From Clostridiales bacterium CCNA10 (GTDB lineage Bacteria; Bacillota; Clostridia; Oscillospirales; Oscillospiraceae), in NCBI GenBank assembly GCA_003573975.1, contig AP018533.1, positions 2,232,001-2,296,000 of the forward strand: DNA of 64,000 nucleotides, in the 5' to 3' direction. Position numbers and translations under genes: made by a program. Below, one piece after another: positions 8,649-17,922 of the stretch (within the stretch, counting starts at the first letter, position 1; each line of letters opens with the position of its first letter). A model generated the notes under the pieces. That model saw nothing but the letters and a program-made list of their open reading frames with translations, was not told the DNA's origin and did no database searches.

Positions 8649-9170
8649 ATGAAAAATATGTTCAAAGCAGCAGTGGGACTTGGCCTAATATGCGCTTTAT
8701 TTGTTGTTTTCCCCTATGTTCGTAATGAAATCGGTGTAACATCGGCCAACTTGGAAGCAGATATTCGCAGTTCGCAGAAGATACAAGACGATTGGGTCAT
8801 TGACGGAAGTGTTTCTGATACGATGGCAGCCTACATTTCCTATCCTCAAGATATGAATGACCATACCTTTTCTGTCTATGTGAATCGCCCCAGACTCTCC
8901 TTTGGATATTTCTTTCGCGGTGGTGGAAGCCTTTCAGGAGTTGATAGGGGAATCACAGAGTTTACCGTAGAGGGGTGTAGCGAACGAGCTTTTATTTCTA
9001 TGAATCAACAACAGGTGGCGCGGCTGGAAATAGATGACGGAAACTCGATACAAGTGATTGATATTGACAGCAAAAAACCATTTGCAATTGTACTCCCGAT
9101 AAATTCAGGTATCATTACATTTTGTGATGTGAACGGAAGGCCAGTAGAATACTGGAATAATCCGCTTTAA
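8649..9170 (+). CDS. Small membrane-anchored protein of unknown function
   Basis: 173 aa. The start ATG at 8649 is chosen because GGAG lies 9 nt upstream; an in-frame ATG at 8631 has no such site. Residues about 5-24 form one hydrophobic segment (FKAAVGLGLICALFVVFPYV), either an N-terminal anchor or an uncleaved signal. The rest is a soluble, probably beta-rich domain outside the membrane. No family is recognised. Its codons are poorer in GC than those of the neighbours on both sides, which suggests later acquisition. Confidence 0.65.
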   Translation: MKNMFKAAVGLGLICALFVVFPYVRNEIGVTSANLEADIRSSQKIQDDWVIDGSVSDTMAAYISYPQDMNDHTFSVYVNRPRLSFGYFFRGGGSLSGVDRGITEFTVEGCSERAFISMNQQQVARLEIDDGNSIQVIDIDSKKPFAIVLPINSGIITFCDVNGRPVEYWNNPL

Positions 9171-9225
9171 AAATACCAGCTTATTGGGTGGTTCGCGTAA
9201 AGGAACCACTCCACTTCATCAAACT

Positions 9226-9260
9226 GAGGCCCGGACCGCAGCGTGGTCCGGGCCTCTTTT
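9226..9260 (+). terminator. Rho-independent terminator
   Basis: GAGGCCCGGACC (9226-9237) pairs with GGTCCGGGCCTC (9245-9256) and is followed by a T-rich run on the plus strand. It ends the 8649 gene and may also serve clpB from the other side. Confidence 0.8.
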
Positions 9261-9285
9261 CTTCCTTTGTCCTTGATCCGGCCTG

Positions 9286-11916
9286 TCAGCCGTCAACGAC
9301 CTCGCCGGTGAGCACCTCCCGGCTGTCCACCGTCAGCTCGCCGTCCCGGCACTCCACCGTGATGCGGGAGCCGGGCTCCACCTGGTCGGAGACGATCTTT
9401 CTGCTGATCAGAGTCTCCACCGTGTGCTGGAGATACCGGCGCAGGGGCCGCGCCCCGTAGATGGGGTCGTAGGCCGCTTCGATGATATGGTCCTTGGCCG
9501 CGGGCGTCAGCTCCACGGTGAGCTGCTTGTCCTCCAGGCGGCGGTTCAGATCGGTAACCATCAGGTCGATGATGTGGGTGACGTTCTCCCTGGTCAGCGG
9601 CTTGTAGAACACGATCTCGTCCAGCCGGTTGAGGAACTCCGGACGGAAGGACCGCTTGAGCAGCTCATTGACCTGGTCCCGGGCCTCCTGGCTGATCTCT
9701 CCGTCCGTCCCGATGCCGTCCAGCAGGAACTGGCTACCCAGGTTGGAGGTCAGGATGATCACGGTGTTCTTAAAGTCCACGGTGCGGCCCTGACTGTCAG
9801 TGATCCGCCCATCGTCCAGCACCTGGAGCAGGATATTGAACACATCCGGGTGGGCCTTCTCCACCTCGTCAAAGAGGATGACGGAGTAGGGCTTTCTCCG
9901 CACCGCCTCGGTGAGCTGTCCGCCCTCCTCATAGCCCACATATCCGGGAGGCGCTCCGATGAGGCGGGAGACGGAGAACTTCTCCATGTACTCGCTCATG
10001 TCGATGCGCACCAGATTTTTCTCGCTGTCAAACAGGGCCTCAGCCAGGGTCTTGGCCAGCTCGGTCTTGCCCACGCCGGTGGGGCCCAGGAACAGGAAGG
10101 AGCCGATGGGCTTCCCCGGGTCGGCGATGCCGGCGCGGCTTCTCAGGATGGCCTCGCTCACCAGACGCACCGCCTCGTCCTGGCCCACCACACGCCGGTG
10201 GAGGATGTCCTCCAGGTGGAGCAGCTTCTCCCGCTCCCCTTCCATCAGACGGGCCACAGGGATGCCGGTCCAGCGCTGGATGATCCGGGCGATCTCCTCC
10301 TCGGTGACCTTGTCCCGCAGCAGAGAGCGGGCCTTGCCCTCGTTGGCGATCCGCTCCTCCGCCTCCAGCTGCTTTTTCAGCTCGGGGATCCGGCCATACT
10401 GGAGCTCTGCGGCCCGGTTGAGGTCGTACTCCCGCTGGGCCTGCTCCAGCTGGGCGTTGGCCTCCTCCAGGTCGGAGCGCAGCTTCTGCACCTTCCCAAT
10501 GGCGTTCTTCTCATTCTCCCACTGGGTCTTTTTGGCGTTGAACTCATCCCGCATCTCGGACAGTTCCTTCTGGATGTCCGCCAAATGCTCCTGGGACAGC
10601 TTATCCGTCTCCTTCTTCAGGGCGGCCTCCTCGATCTCATGCTGAATGATCCTGCGGCGGATCACATCCAGCTCGGTGGGCATGGAGTCGATCTCCGTGC
10701 GGATCATGGCGCAGGCCTCGTCCACCAGGTCGATGGCCTTATCAGGGAGGAAGCGGTCGGTGATATACCGGTTGCTCAGCGTGGCGGCGGCGATGATGGC
10801 CCCGTCGGTGATCTTCACCCCGTGGAACACCTCATACCGCTCCTTCAGGCCGCGGAGGATGGCGATGGCGTCCTCCACCGTTGGCTCGTTCACCATGACC
10901 GGCTGGAAGCGCCGCTCCAGCGCGGCGTCTTTTTCGATATACTGCCGGTACTCGTTCAGGGTGGTGGCCCCGATGCAGTGCAGCTCGCCCCGGGCCAGCA
11001 TGGGCTTGAGCAGATTGCCCGCATCCATGGAGCCCTCAGTCTTGCCTGCCCCCACAATGGTGTGCAGCTCGTCGATGAATAGGATGATGCGGCCCTCGGA
11101 CTTCTTGACCTCGTTGAGGACGGCCTTCAGACGCTCCTCAAACTCGCCCCGGTACTTGGCCCCCGCGATCAGGCTGCCCATATCCAGGGAAAAAATGGTC
11201 TTGTCCTTCAGGCTGCCGGGCACATCCCCCTTCACGATCCGCTGGGCAAGCCCCTCGGCGATGGCGGTTTTGCCCACGCCTGGCTCGCCGATCAGGACCG
11301 GGTTGTTCTTGCTCTTGCGGGACAGGATGCGGATGACATTGCGGATCTCGTCGTCCCGGCCGATGACCGGGTCCAGCTTATTCTGGCGAGCCCGCTCCAC
11401 CAGGTCGGCGCCGTACTTTTTCAGGGCGTCATAGGTCTCCTCCGGGTTGTCCGAGGTGACCCGCTGGTTGCCCCGCACAGAGGCCAGAGCCTGCATGACC
11501 GCCTCCCGGTTCACCTGATAGGTGCGGAACAGTTCCTTCAAGCGGCTGTTGGCGCTGTCCAGAAGGCCCAGCAGGATGTGCTCCACTGAGATATACTCGT
11601 CCTTCATGGACTGGGCCGCGGACTCAGCGGCCTTGAGGGCCCGGTCCACATCCTGGGCCACATAGACCTTGTCCGCCTCCCGGCCCCCGCCCGACACCTT
11701 GGGCAGCTTCTCCACCTCCGCCTTGACTGCGGCGGCAAAGCTGGGCACCGTCATGCCCATGGCGGACAGCAGCTGGGGAATGAAGCCCTGCTCGTCGGTG
11801 AGAAGGGCCAGCATCAGGTGCTCCTGCTCGATCTGCTGGTTGCCGTGCTCCACGGCCAGCTCCTGCGCTCCCTGGATGGCAGCCAGGGACCGCTGGGTAA
11901 ATTGATTCATATTCAT
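9286..11916 (-). CDS. clpB: ATP-dependent disaggregase ClpB
   Basis: 876 aa from ATG at 11914-11916, 8 nt after AGGAGG; a longer open frame upstream lacks such a site and overlaps the operator. In order: Clp N-domain (about 1-150), first AAA+ module with GEPGVGKT (about residue 205), a long coiled-coil middle domain (about 400-530, which distinguishes ClpB from ClpC), and a second AAA+ module with GPTGVGKT and the D2-small domain. It resolubilises aggregated proteins with DnaK. A CIRCE-type operator lies upstream, so HrcA control is likely. Confidence 0.95.
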   Translation of the reverse strand: MNMNQFTQRSLAAIQGAQELAVEHGNQQIEQEHLMLALLTDEQGFIPQLLSAMGMTVPSFAAAVKAEVEKLPKVSGGGREADKVYVAQDVDRALKAAESAAQSMKDEYISVEHILLGLLDSANSRLKELFRTYQVNREAVMQALASVRGNQRVTSDNPEETYDALKKYGADLVERARQNKLDPVIGRDDEIRNVIRILSRKSKNNPVLIGEPGVGKTAIAEGLAQRIVKGDVPGSLKDKTIFSLDMGSLIAGAKYRGEFEERLKAVLNEVKKSEGRIILFIDELHTIVGAGKTEGSMDAGNLLKPMLARGELHCIGATTLNEYRQYIEKDAALERRFQPVMVNEPTVEDAIAILRGLKERYEVFHGVKITDGAIIAAATLSNRYITDRFLPDKAIDLVDEACAMIRTEIDSMPTELDVIRRRIIQHEIEEAALKKETDKLSQEHLADIQKELSEMRDEFNAKKTQWENEKNAIGKVQKLRSDLEEANAQLEQAQREYDLNRAAELQYGRIPELKKQLEAEERIANEGKARSLLRDKVTEEEIARIIQRWTGIPVARLMEGEREKLLHLEDILHRRVVGQDEAVRLVSEAILRSRAGIADPGKPIGSFLFLGPTGVGKTELAKTLAEALFDSEKNLVRIDMSEYMEKFSVSRLIGAPPGYVGYEEGGQLTEAVRRKPYSVILFDEVEKAHPDVFNILLQVLDDGRITDSQGRTVDFKNTVIILTSNLGSQFLLDGIGTDGEISQEARDQVNELLKRSFRPEFLNRLDEIVFYKPLTRENVTHIIDLMVTDLNRRLEDKQLTVELTPAAKDHIIEAAYDPIYGARPLRRYLQHTVETLISRKIVSDQVEPGSRITVECRDGELTVDSREVLTGEVVDG

Positions 11917-11957
11917 GTCAGAAACCTCCTTTTTCGGCTTCAAATGTTCCGAGGATT

Positions 11958-11984
11958 TTAGCACTCGTTATTATTATGTGCTAA
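11958..11984. promoter_or_regulatory. CIRCE operator upstream of clpB
   Basis: TTAGCACTC (11958-11966), 9-nt spacer, ATGTGCTAA (11976-11984). The left arm is the exact CIRCE consensus and the right arm matches GAGTGCTAA at 7 of 9 positions. It lies about 40 bp before the start codon, the usual place for HrcA repression. Confidence 0.85.
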
Positions 11985-12065
11985 CGTAACGATATACCCT
12001 TTCTCTCCCTTTTGCAAGAGAAAATTTGCGGTTTTCTAAAAATTTTTCTGTCCGGGGAAGCATCA

Positions 12066-12095
12066 AGCGGGCAGGCCCTACAGGACCTGCCCGCT
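12066..12095. terminator. Hairpin after hsp20
   Basis: AGCGGGCAGG (12066-12075) pairs with CCTGCCCGCT (12086-12095) just beyond the hsp20 stop. There is no T-run on the minus strand, so it may be a weak terminator or an mRNA end-stabilising stem. Confidence 0.5.
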
Positions 12096-12112
12096 GCTGT
12101 ACTGGGATCCGA

Positions 12113-12538
12113 TCACTGAATGGCGATCCTGCGGCTCTGGGGGACCGGCTCTCCCTGCTTGGGCAGGGTCAGCTTCAGCACACCGTCCTCAAAGGCGGCG
12201 GTGATGTCCTCCTCCCGGATGCCGCTGACGTCGAAAGCCCGGGCACAGCTGCCCATCCGGCGCTCCCGGCAGAGGTACTTGCCCTCCTTTTTCTCCTCCT
12301 GCTCCTCCTGGCGCTTGGCTGTAATGGTCAGCACGCCGTCCTGAAGGTGCAGGTCGATGTCCTCCTTCCGGAAGCCGGGCAGGTCGGCCTCCAGCAGGAA
12401 GTGGTCGCCCTCGTCCCGGATGTCTGTCCGGAAGGCAGGGAGCTCACCCCGGTCCGCGGGGAACATACGGCGCTCAAAATCATCAAACAGGTCGTTCCAG
12501 GAAGTGTTCATACGTCCAAAGGGGATCATGCTGTACAT
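12113..12538 (-). CDS. Small heat-shock protein, Hsp20/alpha-crystallin family
   Basis: 141 aa, the usual length for bacterial Hsp20. The alpha-crystallin domain spans about residues 35-130 (DIRDEGDHFLLEADLPGFRKEDI to GVLKLTLPK, the conserved A-x-x-x-G-x-L edge appearing as AAFEDGVLKLTLP). It is an ATP-independent holdase that keeps unfolding proteins soluble, working upstream of ClpB/DnaK. A near-perfect CIRCE element overlaps its promoter, so it should be induced with clpB after heat stress. Confidence 0.92.
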   Translation of the reverse strand: MYSMIPFGRMNTSWNDLFDDFERRMFPADRGELPAFRTDIRDEGDHFLLEADLPGFRKEDIDLHLQDGVLTITAKRQEEQEEKKEGKYLCRERRMGSCARAFDVSGIREEDITAAFEDGVLKLTLPKQGEPVPQSRRIAIQ

Positions 12539-12655
12539 AAGTCAAAACTCCTTTCGGTCCACGGGGCACTGCCTCCAGCGCCCCCGGACCTCTCTTAAAC
12601 TTTGGCTTTATTATACGGCCCGATTATGAACATTTCTCGCAAACAATATGTCCAA

Positions 12656-12685
12656 ATTGTAAATTTTAGCACTCTCATATATCAA
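12656..12685 (-). promoter_or_regulatory. hsp20 promoter
   Basis: Minus-strand TTGATA (12680-12685), 18-bp spacer, TACAAT (12656-12661). The -35 box lies inside the CIRCE element, so HrcA binding would block it. A second TATAAT at 12610-12615 lacks a well-placed -35 box. Confidence 0.65.
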
Positions 12686-12692
12686 GTGCTAA
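12666..12692. promoter_or_regulatory. CIRCE operator of hsp20
   Basis: TTAGCACTC (12666-12674), 9-nt spacer, AAGTGCTAA (12684-12692), 17 of 18 arm positions matching the consensus. It lies between hsp20 (-) and the dehydrogenase gene (+) and could affect both. Confidence 0.92.
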
Positions 12693-12796
12693 TTTATGCT
12701 TTCCATTCGTATGCTTGCGCCCTCCCGGCGGCTGTGCTACAATGGGAAGAAATCCGGCGGGCCCCTCCCGGTCCGCCGCTGAGGAGGTCTCTCACC

Positions 12797-13786
12797 ATGA
12801 AAGTCCTGATCTGGGGCGGCGAGGCCCGCTACCGCGCCGATCTTCCCCATGCGGTACAGTCCCTGCCCCTGGAGCTGGTATTCTGCCCCCGGGAGCAGCC
12901 CCTGGAGTCCATGTTTCCCCAGCACGCCGACACCGTCTTTCTCTTTGTTGACGCCATCGCGCCGGTGGACGACGCCCTCATAGACCGGATGCCCGGTCTG
13001 CGGCTGATCCACTCCGAGGGGGTGGCCTATAACGCCATCGACCTGGATGCCGCCCGCCGCCGATCCATTTTCGTCTGCAACAACAAGGGGTGCAACTCCG
13101 CTCCCACTGCTGAGATGGCCGTGATGCTCATGCTCATGTCCCTGCGCTTCGGGATCCCGGGCGACCGGGCCGTTCGGGAGGGGCGGCAGATCCGGTTCAA
13201 GGAGGGGGTCATGGCCTCCGGCGGCCCGGAGCTGGGTGAGCGCACCGTGGGCCTGGTGGGCTTTGGGGACATCGCCCAGGCGGTGGCCCGCCGTCTGCGG
13301 CCCTTCGGCTGTTCCCTGTTCTACTACGCGCCCCACCGCCGGCCGCCGGAGGTGGAGGCCGGCTTTGGTATCTCCTATCTCCCTCTGGAGGCGCTGTTTG
13401 CCCGCTGCGACCTGATCTCCCTCCACTGCGCTGTGACCCATGAGACCCGAGGCATGGTAGACGCCGCCCTCTTGGAGCGGGTCCGGCCCGGGACCATCCT
13501 CATCAACACCGCCCGGGGCGATCTTCTGGACAACCTGGCGGTCCGTCAGGCGCTGATCGAAGGCCGGCTGGGGGGCGCGGGCTTCGACGTCCTCTCCCCA
13601 GAGCCCACCCCTGCCGACCACCCGCTGGTGGACCTCCCCCCGGAGGTGCGGGACCGGGTGGTCTACGCCCCCCATCTGGGCGGCATCACCTCCGCTTCCT
13701 TCCGCCGCTCCCACGCCTGGATGTGGGACTCGGTCCGCGCTATGCTGGAGGGAGGCCGTCCCAATAACGTGGTCAACGGGCTGTGA
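12797..13786 (+). CDS. D-2-hydroxyacid dehydrogenase (NAD-dependent)
   Basis: 329 aa. ATG at 12797 follows GAGGAGG; the longer open frame upstream would run over the CIRCE site. The family reduces 2-oxo acids to D-2-hydroxy acids. The Rossmann motif is GFGDIAQ (155-161). The catalytic trio is visible as Arg240 (NTARGD), Glu269 (SPEP) and His293 (APHLGG). The exact substrate (glycerate, phosphoglycerate, lactate or other) cannot be told. It is divergent from hsp20 and convergent with murC, with a shared terminator. Confidence 0.88.
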   Translation: MKVLIWGGEARYRADLPHAVQSLPLELVFCPREQPLESMFPQHADTVFLFVDAIAPVDDALIDRMPGLRLIHSEGVAYNAIDLDAARRRSIFVCNNKGCNSAPTAEMAVMLMLMSLRFGIPGDRAVREGRQIRFKEGVMASGGPELGERTVGLVGFGDIAQAVARRLRPFGCSLFYYAPHRRPPEVEAGFGISYLPLEALFARCDLISLHCAVTHETRGMVDAALLERVRPGTILINTARGDLLDNLAVRQALIEGRLGGAGFDVLSPEPTPADHPLVDLPPEVRDRVVYAPHLGGITSASFRRSHAWMWDSVRAMLEGGRPNNVVNGL

Positions 13787-13813
13787 CCCCATGCAATTTG
13801 GAACATGGAGCAG

Positions 13814-13850
13814 AAAACGCCGCCGACGCTGAATGCGTCGGCGGCGTTTT
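13814..13850. terminator. Bidirectional terminator between the dehydrogenase and murC
   Basis: A perfect 16-bp stem, AAAACGCCGCCGACGC (13814-13829) with GCGTCGGCGGCGTTTT (13835-13850). The A/T ends provide a U-run in both directions between two convergent genes. Confidence 0.9.
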
Positions 13851-13875
13851 CGTTGGATCAGCGGCAGGCCGCGCC

Positions 13876-15246
13876 TCACTGGTCCGCCAGCAGGCGCTCC
13901 CCCGCCAGATAGATGTCCCCCGCACCCACGGTCAGGATCAGATCCCCCGGCTGGGCCAGCTGGGCCAGCCGTCTGGCGACCTCCTCCAAGGTGGGGCAGA
14001 ACTCCGCGCCAGGGATGCGCTGGGCCAGATCCCGGGAGGAGATCCCCAGGGTGTCCGTCTCCCGGGCGGCGAAGATCTCCGCCAGAAGCACCTTGTCCGG
14101 CAGCTGGAGCACCTGGACGAACTGGTCAAACAGCTCCTTCGTCCGGGTGTAGGTGTGGGGCTGGAAGGCACAGATCACCCGCCGGTATCCCAGGCTCCGG
14201 GCCGTGGTCAGCAGGGCGCTCAGCTCGCCGGGGTGGTGGGCGTAGTCGTCGTACACCGCCGCGCCGTGGAACTCCCCCTTGTGCTCAAACCGTCGGCCCG
14301 CCCCGCGGAAGGCCCGCAGGCCGTCCCGGATTGCGGAGAAGGGCGCCCCCAGCTGAAGGGCCGCGCCGGCGGCGGCCAGAGCGTTGCGCACATTGTGGAC
14401 GCCGGGGACACTGAGCTCGATGCGCCCCAGATCCTCGCCCCGGACGATCAGGTCAAAGGAAGGGAACCCACCCTCCCAGGTCAGCCCCTCACAGTGGATG
14501 TCACCCTGCTCCAGGCCAAAGGTGAGCATGGGCCGCTCCAGCCCCCGCAGGGCGTCCATGGTGTTGGCGTCGTCCCCGTCCGCCACCACGCAGCCCTCCT
14601 GAGGGACCAGCTCCGCAAAGCGGCGGAAGGAGTGCTTCACATCCTCCAGGTCCTTGAAGAAGTCCAGGTGGTCGGCGTCCACATTGAGGATCACCGCCAC
14701 GGTGGGGAAGAAGGACAGGAAGGAGTTGCAGTACTCACAGGACTCCAGAATGATGGTATCCCCCTGCCCCACCCGGTGTCCCGCGCCAAGGGCGGGTAGC
14801 GTCCCGCCGATCATCACCGTGGGATCCCGCTGGGCGGCCAGGAAGATATGGGTACACATAGAGGTGGTGGTGGTCTTACCGTGGGTGCCGGCCACGCACA
14901 AAGCGTGCTCATAGCGGCGCATAATGGCCCCCCAGGCCTCCGCCCGCTCAAAAACCGGGATCCCGGCGGCTCGGGCGGCGGCGATCTCCGGGTTATCGTC
15001 GTGAACGGCGGCCGTGCGGATGACGCAGCCCGCCCCCTGGACGCTCTCCCCCCGGTGGCCGATGACCACCGGGATCCCCAGGGACCTCAGATGGGACACC
15101 GCGGCGCTCTCATGGAGGTCAGAGCCGCTGATGACCACCCCCGCATTGTGGAGCACCTCGGCCAGCGGGGACATGGACACGCCGCCGATCCCCACCAGAT
15201 GGGCGTGGGCGCCGGGGCGGATATAAGAATGAATATCGGGCTTCAT
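13876..15246 (-). CDS. murC: UDP-N-acetylmuramate--L-alanine ligase
   Basis: 456 aa, normal length. It adds L-Ala to UDP-MurNAc in the cytoplasm, the first peptide step of peptidoglycan synthesis. The N-terminal Rossmann part begins HLVGIGGVSMSPLAEVL. The Mur-ligase ATP loop GTHGKTTTT is at residues 120-128. The central domain has DADHLDFF and the C-terminal domain has DYAHHPGEL, both typical of MurC. It is a single-gene unit with its own promoter. Confidence 0.95.
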   Translation of the reverse strand: MKPDIHSYIRPGAHAHLVGIGGVSMSPLAEVLHNAGVVISGSDLHESAAVSHLRSLGIPVVIGHRGESVQGAGCVIRTAAVHDDNPEIAAARAAGIPVFERAEAWGAIMRRYEHALCVAGTHGKTTTTSMCTHIFLAAQRDPTVMIGGTLPALGAGHRVGQGDTIILESCEYCNSFLSFFPTVAVILNVDADHLDFFKDLEDVKHSFRRFAELVPQEGCVVADGDDANTMDALRGLERPMLTFGLEQGDIHCEGLTWEGGFPSFDLIVRGEDLGRIELSVPGVHNVRNALAAAGAALQLGAPFSAIRDGLRAFRGAGRRFEHKGEFHGAAVYDDYAHHPGELSALLTTARSLGYRRVICAFQPHTYTRTKELFDQFVQVLQLPDKVLLAEIFAARETDTLGISSRDLAQRIPGAEFCPTLEEVARRLAQLAQPGDLILTVGAGDIYLAGERLLADQ

Positions 15247-15355
15247 ACAGACACACCTCGATCAAAAAATCGACCCGCCGGACGCGGGCCTCTGGTTTTC
15301 CTGACGTTCCGCATCCCTGCTCCGGCGGATCCGGGAGCGGATCCGGTCCCGCCCT

Positions 15356-15384
15356 ATTATAGTACAGGCGCGACCGGAGAACAA
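15356..15384 (-). promoter_or_regulatory. murC promoter
   Basis: Minus-strand TTGTTC (15379-15384), 17-bp spacer, TATAAT (15356-15361). The leader to murC is about 100 nt and includes GC-rich palindromic sequence of unknown role. Confidence 0.6.
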
Positions 15385-15467
15385 GCGGGCTTCCCTGTGC
15401 ATCTTACCCAAAATTCAGGCGCTTCAACAGGCTTTTCCCGCCATCTCCTCAGAAGATCCCGCCATAA

Positions 15468-16619
15468 TCAGCGGTCATAGCCGATGTACTTCTCCAGCAC
15501 GTCCAGGGAGAGCGGCCCGATCTGTCCCTCCGCCGACTTGAGGAAGCCGTGCTTCTCATAAAACTGCCGGGCGGCTCCGTCGGGGGCGCACCGCAGGCGC
15601 AGGGAGGTCCGGCCCAGGCCCCGGTAAAAGGAGACCGCCTGGCCCAGCAGCTGTACGCCCAGGCCCCGGAACCGGAACGCGGGCGTCATGTAGTACAGGG
15701 AGAGAAAGCCCACCCCCTCCTCCCGGTCCCGCTGGGGGTCCAGCTGGAGCACCCCGGCGGGCTCCTGCCCCGCCATAGCCACAGTCAGCGCCATGGGGTC
15801 CTGGGCCATCGCCCGCTCCGCCCCCTCCCAGAACGCAGGACCGTCAAAGGGCAGGTCCGCCCCATAGGTGGAGATCCAGGCATCCCGGCGGGCGTCCAGA
15901 TAGAAGTCCCGCTCTGATGCGGGGTCCAGGGGACGGTACCACAGGTTCACATCCTCCTTCTTCTGCGCCCCCTTCCGCCACCAGGTCTGCTGTGCCAGGG
16001 TGGAGATGGAGTCATCCAGATGGGAGTTGTCCCCCTCAAATACCACATGGAACACCTCTCCGTCCCAGGCCAGACAGGTCACGGAGGTGTTGTCCGCGTG
16101 TGGCATGGTGTGCCACTCTTCCGGCGGGATCCCCTTGACATTGGCCAGGAACTGGCGGATAGCAGTGCCGTGGCTGAACACAGCCACGGTCTGGCCGGGG
16201 TATTTTCCGGCGATACGCCGGATGGCGCGCTCTGCCCGGGCCCCCACGTCCCCCAGGCTCTCGCCGCCGGGGGCGACCCACGCGGGGTCGCTGTGGTTGA
16301 ACTGGAGGAGCCGCTCCCCCTCTGTCTGGCGCACCTCGCCCCAGGTGCGGTCCTCCCAGCGTCCCATGTTGATCTCCCGCAGGTCGGGATCCGTGTGCAG
16401 CTCCATCCCCCTGGGCACATAGACCGCCCGGGCGGTGGCGCAGGTGCGGTACAGGTCGCTGGACCAGACCGCATCCACAGGCACGCCGGCAAACCGCGTC
16501 TCCAGCGCCTGGATCTGCTTCCAGCCGTTCTCCGTGACCAGTGCGTCATACCAGCCGTGGATCCGGCGGTAGAGATTTCCCTCCGCCTCCGCATGGCGGA
16601 TCAGATAGATGGTAGTCAT
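15468..16619 (-). CDS. Histidine phosphatase-GNAT acetyltransferase fusion
   Basis: 383 aa in one uninterrupted frame. Residues 1 to about 200 are a phosphoglycerate-mutase-like histidine phosphatase: RHAEAEGN near the N-terminus carries the phospho-acceptor His, the acid/base region follows, and the second His is in FSHGTAIRQ. From about residue 225 on is a GNAT N-acetyltransferase, with the acetyl-CoA loop FRFRGLGVQLL and the terminal ARQFYEKHGF signature. Each half is of full domain size, so this is a true bifunctional protein, not a read-through. Substrates are unknown. It is the last gene of the pyr-type operon, 23 nt after DUF1622. Confidence 0.88.
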   Translation of the reverse strand: MTTIYLIRHAEAEGNLYRRIHGWYDALVTENGWKQIQALETRFAGVPVDAVWSSDLYRTCATARAVYVPRGMELHTDPDLREINMGRWEDRTWGEVRQTEGERLLQFNHSDPAWVAPGGESLGDVGARAERAIRRIAGKYPGQTVAVFSHGTAIRQFLANVKGIPPEEWHTMPHADNTSVTCLAWDGEVFHVVFEGDNSHLDDSISTLAQQTWWRKGAQKKEDVNLWYRPLDPASERDFYLDARRDAWISTYGADLPFDGPAFWEGAERAMAQDPMALTVAMAGQEPAGVLQLDPQRDREEGVGFLSLYYMTPAFRFRGLGVQLLGQAVSFYRGLGRTSLRLRCAPDGAARQFYEKHGFLKSAEGQIGPLSLDVLEKYIGYDR

Positions 16620-16642
16620 AGGGTCTTGTATTCCTCCTTCGG

Positions 16643-16960
16643 TCAGCGGTGGGACTTCATTTCAAAGTGAATCAGCAGGGAGAGCAGGGCCCGCAGCAGG
16701 ACCACCGCCCCCAGCACCACCAGCTCATTCAGGTCCCGCACCAGGACCGTTTTCAGGATCTCCGCCGCCATTTTGAACTCCAGACTGGTGGCCAGACCGT
16801 TGGCCAGATCGAACTTCACATCCAGGGGCACATTGGTAACTAGACCCTTGCAGTAGTTCCAAAACGCCTGGAGGGCGGAGAGGGACACCACGAAAATACC
16901 CATCAGCTCACAGATGGAAATAATGGGGGGCAGGATCAGTCCGATCAATTCTTCCAGCAT
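16643..16960 (-). CDS. DUF1622 family membrane protein
   Basis: 105 aa from ATG at 16958-16960, behind AGGAGG. Three hydrophobic segments are visible: about residues 3-28, 33-45 and a C-terminal one near 78-97 (LVVLGAVVLLRALLSLLI). The internal EFKMAAEILKTVLVRDLNELVVLGAVVLLR stretch matches the DUF1622 family. The function is unknown. It lies 41 nt after pyrD in the same direction and is probably co-transcribed. Confidence 0.82.
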   Translation of the reverse strand: MLEELIGLILPPIISICELMGIFVVSLSALQAFWNYCKGLVTNVPLDVKFDLANGLATSLEFKMAAEILKTVLVRDLNELVVLGAVVLLRALLSLLIHFEMKSHR

Positions 16961-17001
16961 GACAGTTCCTCCTAGAACGCCGGGGCGCGGCCCCGGCAGG
17001 T

Positions 17002-17922
17002 TTACCAGGGGCACACGCCGCCGGTGAGCCCGGAGACAGCCTCCAGGCCCTGTCGGGCGGCGATGGCCTCCAAACCGTCCCGCACCTTGATCGGGGCGAA
17101 GGGGTCGGCAAACAGGGCGGTGCCCACCGCCACGGCGGAGGCTCCGGCCAGCATCAGCTGGGCCGCGTCCTCCCCTTTGCTGACGCCGCCCATGCCCAGC
17201 ACGGGCACCTTGACCGCCTGGGACACCTCCCAAACCATCCGCACCGCCACGGGCAGCACGGCGGGGCCGGACAGGCCGCCGGTGTTCATCTTCAAAATGG
17301 GCCGGCGGGTGTTCACGTCAATGCGCATCCCCCGGATGGTATTGATGAGGGAGACCGCGTCCGCTCCCGCCGCCTCCACCGCCCGGGCGATCTCGGTGAT
17401 GTCCGTGACGTTGGGGGACAGCTTTACCATCACCGGCACATTCCCCGCGTGGGATTTTGCCATCTCCGTCACCTCGGCGGCCAGCTCCGGCCGGGTGCCG
17501 TAGGCCAGCCCCCCCGCCTTCACATTGGGGCAGGAGATGTTCACCTCGATCATGTCCACCCCGGCCCCGGCCAGCTTTTCACACATGACGCCGTACTCCT
17601 CGGGGGTGTTGCCTGAGATATTGGCGATCACCTTCACATCATACTGCCGCAAAAAGGGCAGTTCTTCGGCGATGAAGGCGTCCACTCCGGGGTTTTGCAG
17701 CCCCACGGAGTTCAGGATGCCCATAGGAGTCTCCGCAATACGTGGGGCGGGGTTGCCCTCCCGGGGAAGCAGGGTCAGCCCCTTGGCGCAGATGCCGCCC
17801 AGCTCGCTGAGATCAAAAAATTGGCTGTACTCCCGGCCGAAGCCGAAGGTCCCGGAGGCCACCACCACCGGGTTTTTCATGGTCATCCCCGCCAGGGTGA
17901 CGCGCATATCCACATTAGACAT
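17002..17922 (-). CDS. pyrD: Dihydroorotate dehydrogenase B, catalytic subunit
   Basis: 306 aa class 1B enzyme. It oxidises dihydroorotate to orotate with FMN and passes electrons to the PyrK subunit and on to NAD. The active-site Cys is in [11 protein letters not shown]. The FMN-binding ends [27 protein letters not shown] are conserved. Its start overlaps the pyrK stop by 8 bp, as expected for a heterotetrameric complex made from coupled genes. Confidence 0.95.
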   Translation of the reverse strand: MSNVDMRVTLAGMTMKNPVVVASGTFGFGREYSQFFDLSELGGICAKGLTLLPREGNPAPRIAETPMGILNSVGLQNPGVDAFIAEELPFLRQYDVKVIANISGNTPEEYGVMCEKLAGAGVDMIEVNISCPNVKAGGLAYGTRPELAAEVTEMAKSHAGNVPVMVKLSPNVTDITEIARAVEAAGADAVSLINTIRGMRIDVNTRRPILKMNTGGLSGPAVLPVAVRMVWEVSQAVKVPVLGMGGVSKGEDAAQLMLAGASAVAVGTALFADPFAPIKVRDGLEAIAARQGLEAVSGLTGGVCPW

